42,989 nucleotides of DNA. Source: Congzhengia sp045576635 (GTDB lineage Bacteria > Bacillota > Clostridia > UBA1381 > UBA9506). Location of the stretch: the NCBI GenBank assembly GCA_045576635.1, contig JAZNGT010000021.1, positions 1 through 42,989 of the forward strand, written 5' to 3'. How positions within the stretch are numbered: the stretch's first letter is position 1; the number at the start of each line of letters is the position of its first letter. The position numbers were made by a program, and so were the translations under genes. Shown here piece by piece: positions 15,896-23,397 of this stretch. Below the pieces are notes generated by a model. It saw only the letters and a program-made list of their open reading frames with translations, searched no databases and was not told the DNA's origin.

Positions 15896-16810
15896 ATGAA
15901 ATCAAACTTAACGCTTAGGGGCATTCATTATTCGCATTTTTTAATGCTTACAATTGCCGGATGCATTAACGCGTTTGGTGTTACGCTCTTTTTAGCACCG
16001 GTAAAACTTTACGATAGCGGTATTTCCGGAACTTCTATGTTGCTTTCGCAAATTACACCGGAATTTTATTCGTTGTCGTTTTTCCTGCTTGTGCTCAACA
16101 TACCGCTTTTTTTATATGGCCTTAAAAAACAAGGTGCATTGTTTACTGTTTACTCTTTGTATGCGGTCGCTGTGTATTCTTTGGCGGCGTGGCTTATTAC
16201 CGATGTTTTGCCGATTGACGTAAAACTGGCATCGCCGCTAGCAGGGACGGACCTTTTGCTTTGTGCACTGTTTGGTGGATTGATTTCCGGTGTGGGAAGC
16301 GGTCTTACCATCCGGTACGGCGGTGCGATTGACGGTGTCGAGGTTATGGCGGTTATCTTCTCTAAAAAGATGGATATTACAGTAGGCACTTTCGTGATGA
16401 TTTTTAACGTTATTTTATACATCATTGCAGGTGTTATATTAAAGAGTTGGATTTTGCCTTTATATTCTATTGTTACCTATGGTGCAGCACTCAAAACCGT
16501 AGACTTTATCGTAGAAGGTCTTGACCGTTCCAAAGCCGCAATGATTGTAACGGAAAAACCTGATGAAATCAATCAGATGCTGCTCGATGTTTTTGAAACA
16601 GGTGCTACCATTTTTCCCGTTACAGGAGGATACTCCGGCGAGCAAAAAACGATTATTTATTTTGTTATCAACCGTTTTCAGATTGCAACCATGAAAGAAC
16701 TTGTGCATACCATAGACCCGAAAGCGTATATGACGATTACGGAAGTTGCAGATGTGTTTAAAAGCGCGCATGAGAAAGTGCAAATCCTATCGTCCGAAAA
16801 GCATAAGTAA
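15896..16810 (+). CDS. YitT family membrane protein (DUF2179)
   Basis: 304 residues from ATG 15896; GGGAGGAG at 15883-15890 fits it better than the in-frame TTG at 15893. Five or so hydrophobic segments span residues 15-200. They include the family features INAFGVTLFLAPVKLYDSG and IRYGGAIDGVEV. A C-terminal cytoplasmic DUF2179 domain follows (about 215-295, with VTGGYSGEQKTIIYFVINRF). The molecular function of YitT proteins is not established; some are annotated as permeases without evidence. The gene stands alone, with its own promoter and a 19-bp inverted repeat after the stop codon. Confidence 0.9.
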   Translation: MKSNLTLRGIHYSHFLMLTIAGCINAFGVTLFLAPVKLYDSGISGTSMLLSQITPEFYSLSFFLLVLNIPLFLYGLKKQGALFTVYSLYAVAVYSLAAWLITDVLPIDVKLASPLAGTDLLLCALFGGLISGVGSGLTIRYGGAIDGVEVMAVIFSKKMDITVGTFVMIFNVILYIIAGVILKSWILPLYSIVTYGAALKTVDFIVEGLDRSKAAMIVTEKPDEINQMLLDVFETGATIFPVTGGYSGEQKTIIYFVINRFQIATMKELVHTIDPKAYMTITEVADVFKSAHEKVQILSSEKHK

Positions 16811-16811
16811 A

Positions 16812-17096
16812 AAGAAAAGGGGATGTAGCAAAATGATTTTGTTTTGCTACATCCCCTTTTGGGGTGGACGGAAAATAGCGCAGATTGGACAAACTGAACC
16901 CGAATGCGTACGTGGGTACGCAAAGAGGTGAAGTTTGTTCAAAACACAAGGCATAAAATAGAAGGAATTCGTCAAATGACGAATTCCTTCCTTACGTTTT
17001 GCGTTATTTTAACTTTTTAAGCATATTAGAAAGGCTTTGTTATGCATTTTCTTTGCCTTGGGTGGTGTGCGCATTTTGCTACATCCCCCTTTTCTT
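16812..17096. mobile_element. 285-bp element with terminal inverted repeats, MITE-like candidate
   Basis: The ends are inverted copies of about 25 bp: 16812-16835 reads AAGAAAAGGGGATGTAGCAAAATG, and the complement of 17072-17096 reads the same with one extra G. Inside are a third copy (16842-16860), a long stem near 16882-16940 (TTGGACAAACT with AGTTTGTTCAA, enclosing GCGTAC/GTACGC), and a 14-bp palindrome arm pair at 16961-16990. There is no credible open reading frame and no clear target-site duplication. The element fills the gap between the convergent yitT and argB genes almost exactly. It could be a non-autonomous transposon relic, a REP-type repeat, or a structured RNA. Confidence 0.5.
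16815..16860 (+). terminator. 19-bp perfect hairpin after yitT, probable terminator
   Basis: AAAAGGGGATGTAGCAAAA (16815-16833) is the exact reverse complement of 16842-16860, with an 8-nt loop. Only four T residues follow. The same sequence recurs at 17072-17096, so this is also the left end of a repeat element. Confidence 0.65.
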
Positions 17097-17097
17097 A

Positions 17098-17973
17098 TCA
17101 TTTCTTTTTAAACATAGTACCAATACCGGTATCGGTAAAAATTTCCAAAATAATGGAGTGCAATACGCGTCCGTCGATAATATGTACGCGGTTTACGCCG
17201 TCTTCTACTGCTTTTACGCAGGCACGCACTTTCGGAATCATACCGCCGCTTATGGTGCCGTCGTGAATTAGGTTTTCCGCATCGTCTGTTGTGATTTCAA
17301 AAATGATGTTACCGTTTGCGTCTTTTACGCCTTCGACATCGGTCAAAAACATCAGTTTTTCTGCGCCCATTGCAGTTGCAACTGCGCTTGCTACCGTGTC
17401 GGCGTTGATGTTGTAACTCTGACCGTTGTCGTCTGTGCCGATGGGGGCAATAACGGGAATATATTCGTCTTCGCAAAGCGATTTTATAATGCTTGCATTT
17501 ACTTTTACGATTTTTCCGACATAACCTACATCGATTTTGTTGCCCTCGTCATCTTCGGTAAGCGGCACACATTCAATGATTTTTCCGTCGATACCGCAAA
17601 GACCGACTGCCTTTCCGCCGTTTAAATTGACGTTAGAAACGACCTCTTTATTTGTTTTTCCCACCAGGACCATCTGCGCTACCCGCATGGTGTCGCTGTC
17701 TGTCACACGAAGACCACTTACGAATTTGCTTTCCACGTTATAGGTTTTAAGCGCTTCTGAAATGTCCGGTCCGCCACCGTGTACAATGACGGGGTTCATA
17801 CCTACGTATTTTAAAAGCGTGATATCTTCCATCACGGAACGCTTTAAATCCTCGTTAATCATTGCGTTTCCGCCGTACTTTATGACGATGGTTTTGTTGT
17901 GCAGTTTTTGTATGTAAGGAAGTGCCTCAGTTAAAATACTGGCATGCCTGATTTGCTTTTCAATGGTATCCAT
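17098..17973 (-). CDS. argB: Acetylglutamate kinase
   Basis: 291 residues. Amino-acid kinase fold with IVIKYGGNAM near residue 31, VIVHGGGPDI near 63, the KFVSGLRVTD segment and a C-terminal MIPKVRACVKAVEDGV region. It phosphorylates N-acetylglutamate, the second step of cyclic or linear arginine synthesis. AAAGGAAA precedes the start. It lies 32 bp downstream of argC on the minus strand, so the two form an argCB transcript. The remaining arg genes are not next to it; the downstream side is the inverted-repeat element. Confidence 0.96.
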   Translation of the reverse strand: MDTIEKQIRHASILTEALPYIQKLHNKTIVIKYGGNAMINEDLKRSVMEDITLLKYVGMNPVIVHGGGPDISEALKTYNVESKFVSGLRVTDSDTMRVAQMVLVGKTNKEVVSNVNLNGGKAVGLCGIDGKIIECVPLTEDDEGNKIDVGYVGKIVKVNASIIKSLCEDEYIPVIAPIGTDDNGQSYNINADTVASAVATAMGAEKLMFLTDVEGVKDANGNIIFEITTDDAENLIHDGTISGGMIPKVRACVKAVEDGVNRVHIIDGRVLHSIILEIFTDTGIGTMFKKK

Positions 17974-18005
17974 AAAAATTTCCTTTCTGCCAAAGCGGCT
18001 ATAAA

Positions 18006-19043
18006 TTAAAGATAAAAGCCTGCGCCGGTTAAGCCTTCAGTCTCATCAAGTCCAAACATTAAGTTCATATTCTGAATCGCTTGTCCTGCTGCGCCTTTAA
18101 TTAAATTATCAATGTTTGAAATTACGATGACGCGATTTAAACGGCTATCTACTTCCAAACCGATATCTACAAAATTGGAGCCTGCAACGTGGTTGCTTTC
18201 CGGAAGTTCTTCATCGTAGATGCGCACAAACGGTTCATCTTTAAAAAAGTCATGATACATGTTTAAAAGTTCTTCTTTTGTATAAGGCTTTTTTAAGTTT
18301 GCATATTCTGTGGCAAAAATACCACGTTTCATAGGTACCAGATGCGGAGTGAACGAAAGTTTTATTTCTTCGCCCGCAACTTTGGAAAGTTCCTGTTCAA
18401 TCTCCGAAGTGTGACGGTGTGTTGCAATTTTATATGCCTTCATATTTTCTGTACATTCGCAAAAATGATAGTCAAGGCCGAGGCCGCGGCCTGCACCACT
18501 GACACCCGATTTTGCATCAATGATAATATTTTTTGTTTCAATTGCACCGTTTTTCAAAAGCGGAGCAAGACCCAAAATGGAGCAGGTGGTGTAGCAACCG
18601 GGATTTCCGATTAAACGTGCCTTTTTGATTTTTTCTCTGTGCAACTCGCAAAGACCGTACACGGACTGCTTTAAAAGTTCGGGACATGCATGCTTTACCT
18701 TGTACCATTCTTCGTATGTTTCGATGTCATCATAGCGGAAATCGCCGGAAAGGTCGATGACTTTAAGGCCCTTTTCAAAAAGTGCCGAAATCACGTTGTG
18801 CGATACGCCATGCGGAAGTGCCGTAAATACCACGTCGCACTTTTCTTTCGCAACGTCAACATCCGCCTCTTCGAGTACCAAATCGCATACGCCGCGGAGT
18901 GCAGGATATACATCCGACATTTTCTGGCCTGCGTACGATTTGGAGGCAAGCATCGTGATGGTTACTTCCTTATGCAATGATAAAAGGCGCGTAAGTTCTG
19001 CTCCTGCATATCCTGTCGCACCTAAAATACCTGCTCTTATCAT
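18006..19043 (-). CDS. argC: N-acetyl-gamma-glutamyl-phosphate reductase
   Basis: 345 residues from the ATG at 19043, which AGAAGGA suits; the frame can be extended to 19064 but with no site. GILGATGYAGAEL (residues 5-17) is the NADPH-binding loop. The catalytic cysteine is C150 in GNPGCY, and SGAGRGL and HRHTSEIEQ follow. It reduces N-acetylglutamyl phosphate to the semialdehyde, the third step of arginine synthesis. The upstream promoter (19088-19116) overlaps an ARG-box-like palindrome, which suggests ArgR/AhrC repression by arginine. Confidence 0.96.
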   Translation of the reverse strand: MIRAGILGATGYAGAELTRLLSLHKEVTITMLASKSYAGQKMSDVYPALRGVCDLVLEEADVDVAKEKCDVVFTALPHGVSHNVISALFEKGLKVIDLSGDFRYDDIETYEEWYKVKHACPELLKQSVYGLCELHREKIKKARLIGNPGCYTTCSILGLAPLLKNGAIETKNIIIDAKSGVSGAGRGLGLDYHFCECTENMKAYKIATHRHTSEIEQELSKVAGEEIKLSFTPHLVPMKRGIFATEYANLKKPYTKEELLNMYHDFFKDEPFVRIYDEELPESNHVAGSNFVDIGLEVDSRLNRVIVISNIDNLIKGAAGQAIQNMNLMFGLDETEGLTGAGFYL

Positions 19044-19087
19044 AAAAAACATCCTTCTTTCCAAACAGATTGGTCAATATATGTATT

Positions 19088-19116
19088 ATTATACATCTTT
19101 TTGCATAAAAATACAA
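19088..19116 (-). promoter_or_regulatory. Sigma-A promoter of argCB
   Basis: On the minus strand, TTGTAT (19111-19116), a 17-bp spacer and TATAAT (19088-19093). It lies about 45 bp upstream of the argC start. Confidence 0.8.
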
Positions 19117-19117
19117 T
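19100..19117 (-). promoter_or_regulatory. ARG-box-like operator (ArgR/AhrC)
   Basis: TTTGCATAAAAATACAAT is a near-palindrome that agrees with the B. subtilis AhrC box (CATGAATAAAAATKCAAK) at most positions. It covers the -35 box and the upstream part of the spacer of the argC promoter, a good position for repression. Confidence 0.6.
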
Positions 19118-19201
19118 ATTAAATTTATCACAAAATCAACGTTTATTCTGCGAAAGTTTTGTCTATAATGTGTAGTATACCAAAGATTGGAAGTGAAGTC
19201 A

Positions 19202-19840
19202 ATGCGAAACATTGTAAGAAAACTCATTTTTACCGCACTTTTTCTGGCAGTTTTAGGGTTGGGTATTGCAGAAGCCATCTCAAAGGACGTGTCGGATGCA
19301 GTTGTGCGCCTGCACGTGATTGCGCACAGTAATGATGCGTTTGACCAAAACGTCAAATATAAAGTGCGTGATGCACTTTTAGAATATGTAAACGAAACGT
19401 ATGGCGGCGATGCGTTTACGCTTTTTCGAGCAAAAGAGCAAAAAGAAACGTTGACAGACATTGCAAACGAAGTGCTTTTGTCTGAGGGCGTACCATATCG
19501 AGCAAGAATCGAGACCGGAAGATTTTTCTTTCCCACAAAATCGTACCAAAACCTTACCTTTCCCAAAGGAGAGTACGACGCCGTGCGTGTGATACTGGGA
19601 GACGGCAACGGCGAAAACTGGTGGTGCGTTATGTATCCACCCTTGTGCTTTACAGAATCGGCGAAGGGCGCGGTTTCGGAGGAATACAAAGAGGCGTTTC
19701 AGGAATCGTTACATCCGCTTACGTACCGCACGATATCGGGAGATACAGTCACCATAAAACCTGCCCTTCGCGCAGTTGAACTCTGGCAAACTGCAAAACA
19801 AAAATTTGAAAAGCGGTTTTTAAGAGGCGAAAGACGGTAG
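19202..19840 (+). CDS. spoIIR: Stage II sporulation protein R
   Basis: 212 residues from ATG 19202 (GGAAGTG upstream); TTG 19187 is a possible but poorer start. An N-terminal signal or anchor segment (about 8-25) is followed by the family core VVRLHVIAHSNDAFDQNVKYK and the GENWWCVMYPPLCF motif, both diagnostic of SpoIIR. Made in the forespore under sigma F and exported, SpoIIR activates the SpoIIGA protease that processes pro-sigma E in the mother cell. A clear sigma-F promoter could not be picked out; a TATAAT at 19164-19169 lacks a good -35. Confidence 0.94.
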   Translation: MRNIVRKLIFTALFLAVLGLGIAEAISKDVSDAVVRLHVIAHSNDAFDQNVKYKVRDALLEYVNETYGGDAFTLFRAKEQKETLTDIANEVLLSEGVPYRARIETGRFFFPTKSYQNLTFPKGEYDAVRVILGDGNGENWWCVMYPPLCFTESAKGAVSEEYKEAFQESLHPLTYRTISGDTVTIKPALRAVELWQTAKQKFEKRFLRGERR

Positions 19841-19856
19841 ATTTTGGGTGTTTTTG

Positions 19857-19885
19857 TTGACTTTTTCGGGATTTGATGATACAAT
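19857..19885 (+). promoter_or_regulatory. Sigma-A promoter of the acyl-CoA synthetase gene
   Basis: TTGACT (19857-19862), 17-bp spacer, TACAAT (19880-19885). The transcript would carry a leader of about 60 nt containing an 11-bp hairpin. Confidence 0.85.
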
Positions 19886-19902
19886 GTTTTCATTACGTTA
19901 TT

Positions 19903-19936
19903 ATACTTTTGCATTTTAAAAAAAGTGCAAAAGTAT
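19903..19936 (+). promoter_or_regulatory. Inverted repeat in the acyl-CoA synthetase leader
   Basis: ATACTTTTGCA (19903-19913) and TGCAAAAGTAT (19926-19936) form a perfect 11-bp inverted repeat with a 12-nt centre. It lies between the transcription start and the ribosome site (GAAAGGTG). It could be a repressor operator or an RNA hairpin affecting translation. Confidence 0.55.
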
Positions 19937-19954
19937 GCAAGAAAGGTGAACAAC

Positions 19955-21592
19955 ATGATTATTACGGAAGTGTTGGAGAAAAATGCCTCCATGTACCCGA
20001 ATGATGTCAGTTTGGTTGAAATCAACCCCACAGAATGGGACAACCATAAGCCTGTTACATGGCGTGAGTACGAACTGATTGAGTCAGCACCCTCAGGCGG
20101 TTATCGCAGAGAGATGACATGGAAGGAATTTGACGACAAAGCCAACCGTTTTGCAAATTTACTTTTAACGCGCGGTGTAAAAAAAGGCGATAAAGTAGCG
20201 ATTCTTTTAATGAACTGTTTAGAGTGGTTACCCATTTATTTTGGTGTTTTGAAAATCGGAGCGCTTGCAGTCCCCATGAACTATCGCTATACGGCAGACG
20301 AAATTAAATATTGCCTTGACTTGTCGGATTCTTCCGTCTTGATATTCGGCCCCGAATTTATCGGCCGTATTGAAGAGATTTTCCCGAAAATTAAACATAT
20401 AAATGCGCTCTTTTATGTGGGCGAAAATGTACCTACGTTTGCAGACAGTTATGACCGCTTGGTAACATACTGTTCGCACAAAAGACCCGATACAACCGTT
20501 ACAGAAGACGATTATGCAGCGATTTATTTTTCGTCCGGTACAACGGGTTTTCCCAAGGCGATTTTGCATTCGCACAAAGGTCTTATGTCCGCGTGCGAAA
20601 CCGAAAGAAACCATCACTCGCAAACGCGTGATGACGTATTTTTATGCATTCCGCCCCTTTATCATACTGGTGCAAAAATGCACTGGTTCGGAAGCCTTTT
20701 AGCAGGAAGCCGCGCAGTACTTCTCCGTGGTGTAAAACCGGAATGGATTATGAAGGCTGTGTCTGACGAAGCGGCAACAATCGTATGGCTTTTGGTTCCG
20801 TGGGTGCAGGATATTTTAGATGCCATTGATCGTGGCGATATTGACCTTTCAGAATACAGACTCGCACAGTGGAGACTGATGCACATCGGCGCACAGCCCG
20901 TTCCGCCGAGCCTTGTGCAGAGATGGAAAGAAAAATTCCCGTCCCACGAGTATGACACCAACTACGGTTTGAGTGAATCACTAGGACCTGGTTGCGTGCA
21001 CTTGGGCGTTGAAAACATCCATAAAGTCGGTGCAATCGGTAAAGCAGGTTACAAGTGGGAAACCAAGATTGTAGACGAAAACCTAAACCCCGTGCCGGAC
21101 GGTGAAGTGGGCGAACTTGCCGTAAAAGGCCCTGGTGTTATGCTTTGCTATTATAAAAACGAAAAAGCAACCGAAGAATCCTTAAAAGGCGAATGGCTTA
21201 TGACCGGCGATATGGCGCGTTGTGACGAAGACGGATTTATTTACCTGGTTGACCGTAAAAAAGACGTTATCATAAGCGGCGGAGAAAATATTTATCCCGT
21301 TCAGATTGAGGACTTTTTACGTAAGCATGATGCAATCAAGGACGTTGCAGTAATCGGACTTCCCGAAAAACGTTTGGGCGAAATTGCGGCAGCAATTATT
21401 GAATGTAAAGAGGGATTTTCGCTTACCGAGGAAGAAGTAGAAGAATTTTGTTTAGACCTTCCCCGTTACAAACGCCCGAAAAAAATCATTTTTGACGAAA
21501 TCCCGAGAAACCCCACGGGCAAAATTGAAAAACCCGTACTTAGAAACCGTTATTGCGGTGAGTCTTTGGTAGCATCACAAATCGAAAGTTAA
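19955..21592 (+). CDS. Acyl-CoA synthetase (AMP-forming), ANL superfamily
   Basis: 545 residues from ATG 19955 with GAAAGGTG upstream; a longer frame from 19925 overlaps the leader hairpin. ATP/AMP motifs are present: YFSSGTTGFPKA near 195, YGLSES near 340, TGD near 415, DRKKDVIISGGENIYP near 430, and the catalytic lysine segment NPTGKIEK near 520. It activates a carboxylate to acyl-AMP and then to acyl-CoA. The chain length or acid is not deducible; it resembles the crotonobetaine/medium-to-long-chain acyl ligases. No beta-oxidation or lipid genes are adjacent. It is a single-gene unit with its own promoter and terminator. Confidence 0.88.
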   Translation: MIITEVLEKNASMYPNDVSLVEINPTEWDNHKPVTWREYELIESAPSGGYRREMTWKEFDDKANRFANLLLTRGVKKGDKVAILLMNCLEWLPIYFGVLKIGALAVPMNYRYTADEIKYCLDLSDSSVLIFGPEFIGRIEEIFPKIKHINALFYVGENVPTFADSYDRLVTYCSHKRPDTTVTEDDYAAIYFSSGTTGFPKAILHSHKGLMSACETERNHHSQTRDDVFLCIPPLYHTGAKMHWFGSLLAGSRAVLLRGVKPEWIMKAVSDEAATIVWLLVPWVQDILDAIDRGDIDLSEYRLAQWRLMHIGAQPVPPSLVQRWKEKFPSHEYDTNYGLSESLGPGCVHLGVENIHKVGAIGKAGYKWETKIVDENLNPVPDGEVGELAVKGPGVMLCYYKNEKATEESLKGEWLMTGDMARCDEDGFIYLVDRKKDVIISGGENIYPVQIEDFLRKHDAIKDVAVIGLPEKRLGEIAAAIIECKEGFSLTEEEVEEFCLDLPRYKRPKKIIFDEIPRNPTGKIEKPVLRNRYCGESLVASQIES

Positions 21593-21609
21593 TTACATAA
21601 TGTAGCATT

Positions 21610-21640
21610 AAAAGACCGTAGAAATTCTACGGTCTTTTTT
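21610..21640 (+). terminator. Rho-independent terminator after the acyl-CoA synthetase
   Basis: GACCGTAGA (21614-21622), loop AAT, TCTACGGTC (21626-21634), flanked by an A run and followed by T6. Confidence 0.93.
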
Positions 21641-21701
21641 GTGTGCAAAAATGCATTTTTCTGTAACATTACTGAAATATAACATTAATAAACCCATATT
21701 T

Positions 21702-21791
21702 AGGTGCAAAATAAAAGAATTGTTTTGTCTATCCACAATATATCCCCAAAAGCGCATACCTATGCGAAAAATGAACCGTGGACTTGCACCT
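21702..21791. other. 90-nt nested palindromic structure upstream of mraZ
   Basis: AGGTGCAA (21702-21709) pairs with TTGCACCT (21784-21791). TCCAC (21732-21736) pairs with GTGGA (21778-21782). CGCAT (21753-21757) pairs with ATGCG (21762-21766). The three helices are nested and could form one folded RNA on either strand. The region lies between a terminator and the mraZ promoter and has no open reading frame. The rest of the 370-bp gap (21641-21701, 21792-21880) is AT-rich with nothing recognisable beyond two ATATCCCCAA copies. Confidence 0.4.
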
Positions 21792-21880
21792 TTGATTTTG
21801 TAGATATCTAAAAACATATCCCCAATATCTTGTATATTAAATTTAGATTTCAAAAAAATTAAAAAATTTTAAAAAAACAC

Positions 21881-21909
21881 TTGCAAATTATATAAAAATG
21901 GGTTAAAAT
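21881..21909 (+). promoter_or_regulatory. Promoter of the dcw (division and cell wall) cluster
   Basis: TTGCAA (21881-21886), 17-bp spacer, TAAAAT (21904-21909). It is followed by the GTGG repeats that form the presumed MraZ operator. Confidence 0.75.
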
Positions 21910-21916
21910 AAAATAA

Positions 21917-21946
21917 AAGTGGTTTGAAGTGGTGGAAAATGGTTTG
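21917..21946 (+). promoter_or_regulatory. MraZ operator: three 10-bp-phased repeats
   Basis: GTGGTTTGAA (21919-21928), GTGGTGGAAA (21929-21938) and ATGGTTTGAA (21939-21948) recur exactly every 10 bp, one helical turn. MraZ is known to bind tandem GTGG/TGGG-type repeats upstream of its own gene and repress the dcw cluster. The repeats cover the transcription start and early leader. Confidence 0.75.
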
Positions 21947-21962
21947 AAAGGAGGTCGGAAAA

Positions 21963-22394
21963 ATGTTTATTGGTGAATACCAGCACGTACTGGATGCAAA
22001 GGGCAGAATGTTTATTCCTGCGAAGTTCCGTGAAGAACTTGGCGAGACATTTATTGTCACCATTGGTATGGATAGGTGTTTATTTGTTTTTCCGGCAGAA
22101 ACCTTCAATGTTTATAAAGAAAAGTTAGACGCCATTTCCTTGGCCAACAAAGATGCACGTAATTTTACACGCTTTTTCTTTGCGGGTGCAGCAGAATGTG
22201 AGCCCGATAAGCAGGGCAGAATTATGCTTCCGCAGAAACTTCGTGAGTATGCGCATCTTGAAAAAGATGTTACTGTCATCGGTGTTTCCGGCAGAATTGA
22301 ACTCTGGAACACAGACGACTGGAACAAAGAACACAGCATTGAAAACTTCAGTTTAGATGAACTTTCTGAAAAAATGGAAGCACTCGGTTTTTAA
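21963..22394 (+). CDS. mraZ: Transcriptional regulator MraZ
   Basis: 143 residues, usual length. It has two SpoVT-AbrB-like swapped-hairpin domains: MFIGEYQHVLDAKGRMFIPA at the N-terminus and DKQGRIMLPQKLREYA at about residues 80-95. ATG 21963 follows AAAGGAGGT. MraZ forms ring-shaped oligomers that bind direct repeats upstream of its own gene; those repeats are visible at 21917-21946. It opens the dcw cluster and is followed by rsmH. Confidence 0.96.
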   Translation: MFIGEYQHVLDAKGRMFIPAKFREELGETFIVTIGMDRCLFVFPAETFNVYKEKLDAISLANKDARNFTRFFFAGAAECEPDKQGRIMLPQKLREYAHLEKDVTVIGVSGRIELWNTDDWNKEHSIENFSLDELSEKMEALGF

Positions 22395-22433
22395 AAAGCG
22401 TTACATCATTTGCCGATTTTGAAGGAGGGCATT

Positions 22434-23366
22434 ATGGAATTTCATCATGTATCTGTCCTTTTAGATGAGGCAATTGAAGGGTTACATATTCGTCCCGACG
22501 GGATTTATGTAGATGGAACAATGGGTGGCGGCGGTCACAGCAGAAAAATTTTAGAAAAACTTTCTACCGGAAGACTCATTGGGATTGACCGCGATATGGA
22601 TGCGATTTCAGTTTGCGAAGAGCGCCTTTCAGAATTTAAAGACAATGTAACCTTTGTAAATCGTAATTTTCATGATATTGTAAGCGTTTTAGATACGCTT
22701 TCCATTCCTCAAATCAATGGCGCCGTTTTAGATCTTGGTGTTTCATCGTATCAATTAGACTGTGCAGAGCGTGGTTTTTCCTATAACCACGATGCACCGC
22801 TTGATATGAGAATGGATAAAACAGAACGTTTTTCTGCGTATCACGTGGTGAACGAATACAAAAAAGAAGAATTAGCAGATGTGATTTATCGCTATGGCGA
22901 AGAGCGCTGGGCAAAGCGCATCGCCGAGTTTATTGAAGAAGAACGCAAAAAAGCGCCGATAAAGACAACGGGAGAACTTGTAAGTATTATTAAAAGAGCA
23001 GTTCCCAAAGGCGCACGTTTGGACGGTCCGCATCCGGCAAAACGAACCTTTCAGGCAATCCGCATTGAAGTAAACGGCGAACTTTCCGGACTGGACAAGG
23101 CGGTTTCGGATTTCATTTCCCGTCTTGCCCCCGGCGGAAGACTCTGCATTATCACCTTTCATTCTTTGGAAGACAGAATTGTAAAAAATGCATTTTCAAA
23201 TGCAGCAAAAGGGTGCACCTGCCCACCGGGAATTCCGGTATGCGTATGCGGAAAGAAACCGCAGGGCACGGTAATCACGCGAAAAGCCATTTCGCCCGGG
23301 GACACAGAACTTTCGGAAAACCCCAGAGCAAGAAGCGCACACCTTCGCATATTTGAAAAAGCATAA
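22434..23366 (+). CDS. rsmH: 16S rRNA m4C1402 methyltransferase RsmH
   Basis: 310 residues from ATG 22434 with AAGGAGGG upstream; the frame extends to 22410 without a site. The SAM-binding YVDGTMGGGGHS (about 22-33), DLGVSS (about 100) and the C-terminal RLAPGGRLCIITFHSLEDR are diagnostic. It N4-methylates C1402 of 16S rRNA. It is the second gene of the dcw cluster, and its 3' end is 31 bp from the ftsL-like start. Confidence 0.96.
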   Translation: MEFHHVSVLLDEAIEGLHIRPDGIYVDGTMGGGGHSRKILEKLSTGRLIGIDRDMDAISVCEERLSEFKDNVTFVNRNFHDIVSVLDTLSIPQINGAVLDLGVSSYQLDCAERGFSYNHDAPLDMRMDKTERFSAYHVVNEYKKEELADVIYRYGEERWAKRIAEFIEEERKKAPIKTTGELVSIIKRAVPKGARLDGPHPAKRTFQAIRIEVNGELSGLDKAVSDFISRLAPGGRLCIITFHSLEDRIVKNAFSNAAKGCTCPPGIPVCVCGKKPQGTVITRKAISPGDTELSENPRARSAHLRIFEKA

Positions 23367-23397
23367 GTCGCACGAACATTTTCGGGAGGATACTTTT

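Noticed and set aside
16746..16931. Short frames within the inverted-repeat element
   Set aside because: They cross perfect hairpins and have no ribosome site; the element is better explained as non-coding.
16961..16990. 14-bp palindrome as a separate attachment site or operator
   Set aside because: It lies inside the inverted-repeat element and no integrase or regulator is nearby; treated as part of that element.
18970..19689. 239-codon open frame antisense to spoIIR
   Set aside because: It overlaps spoIIR, the argC promoter and its ARG box, and has low-complexity composition; a shadow frame.
21728..21775. DnaA-box-like CTATCCACA and two ATATCCCCAA copies suggesting an origin
   Set aside because: Only one near-match to the DnaA box, no dnaA/dnaN genes nearby, and the surrounding genes are the dcw cluster.
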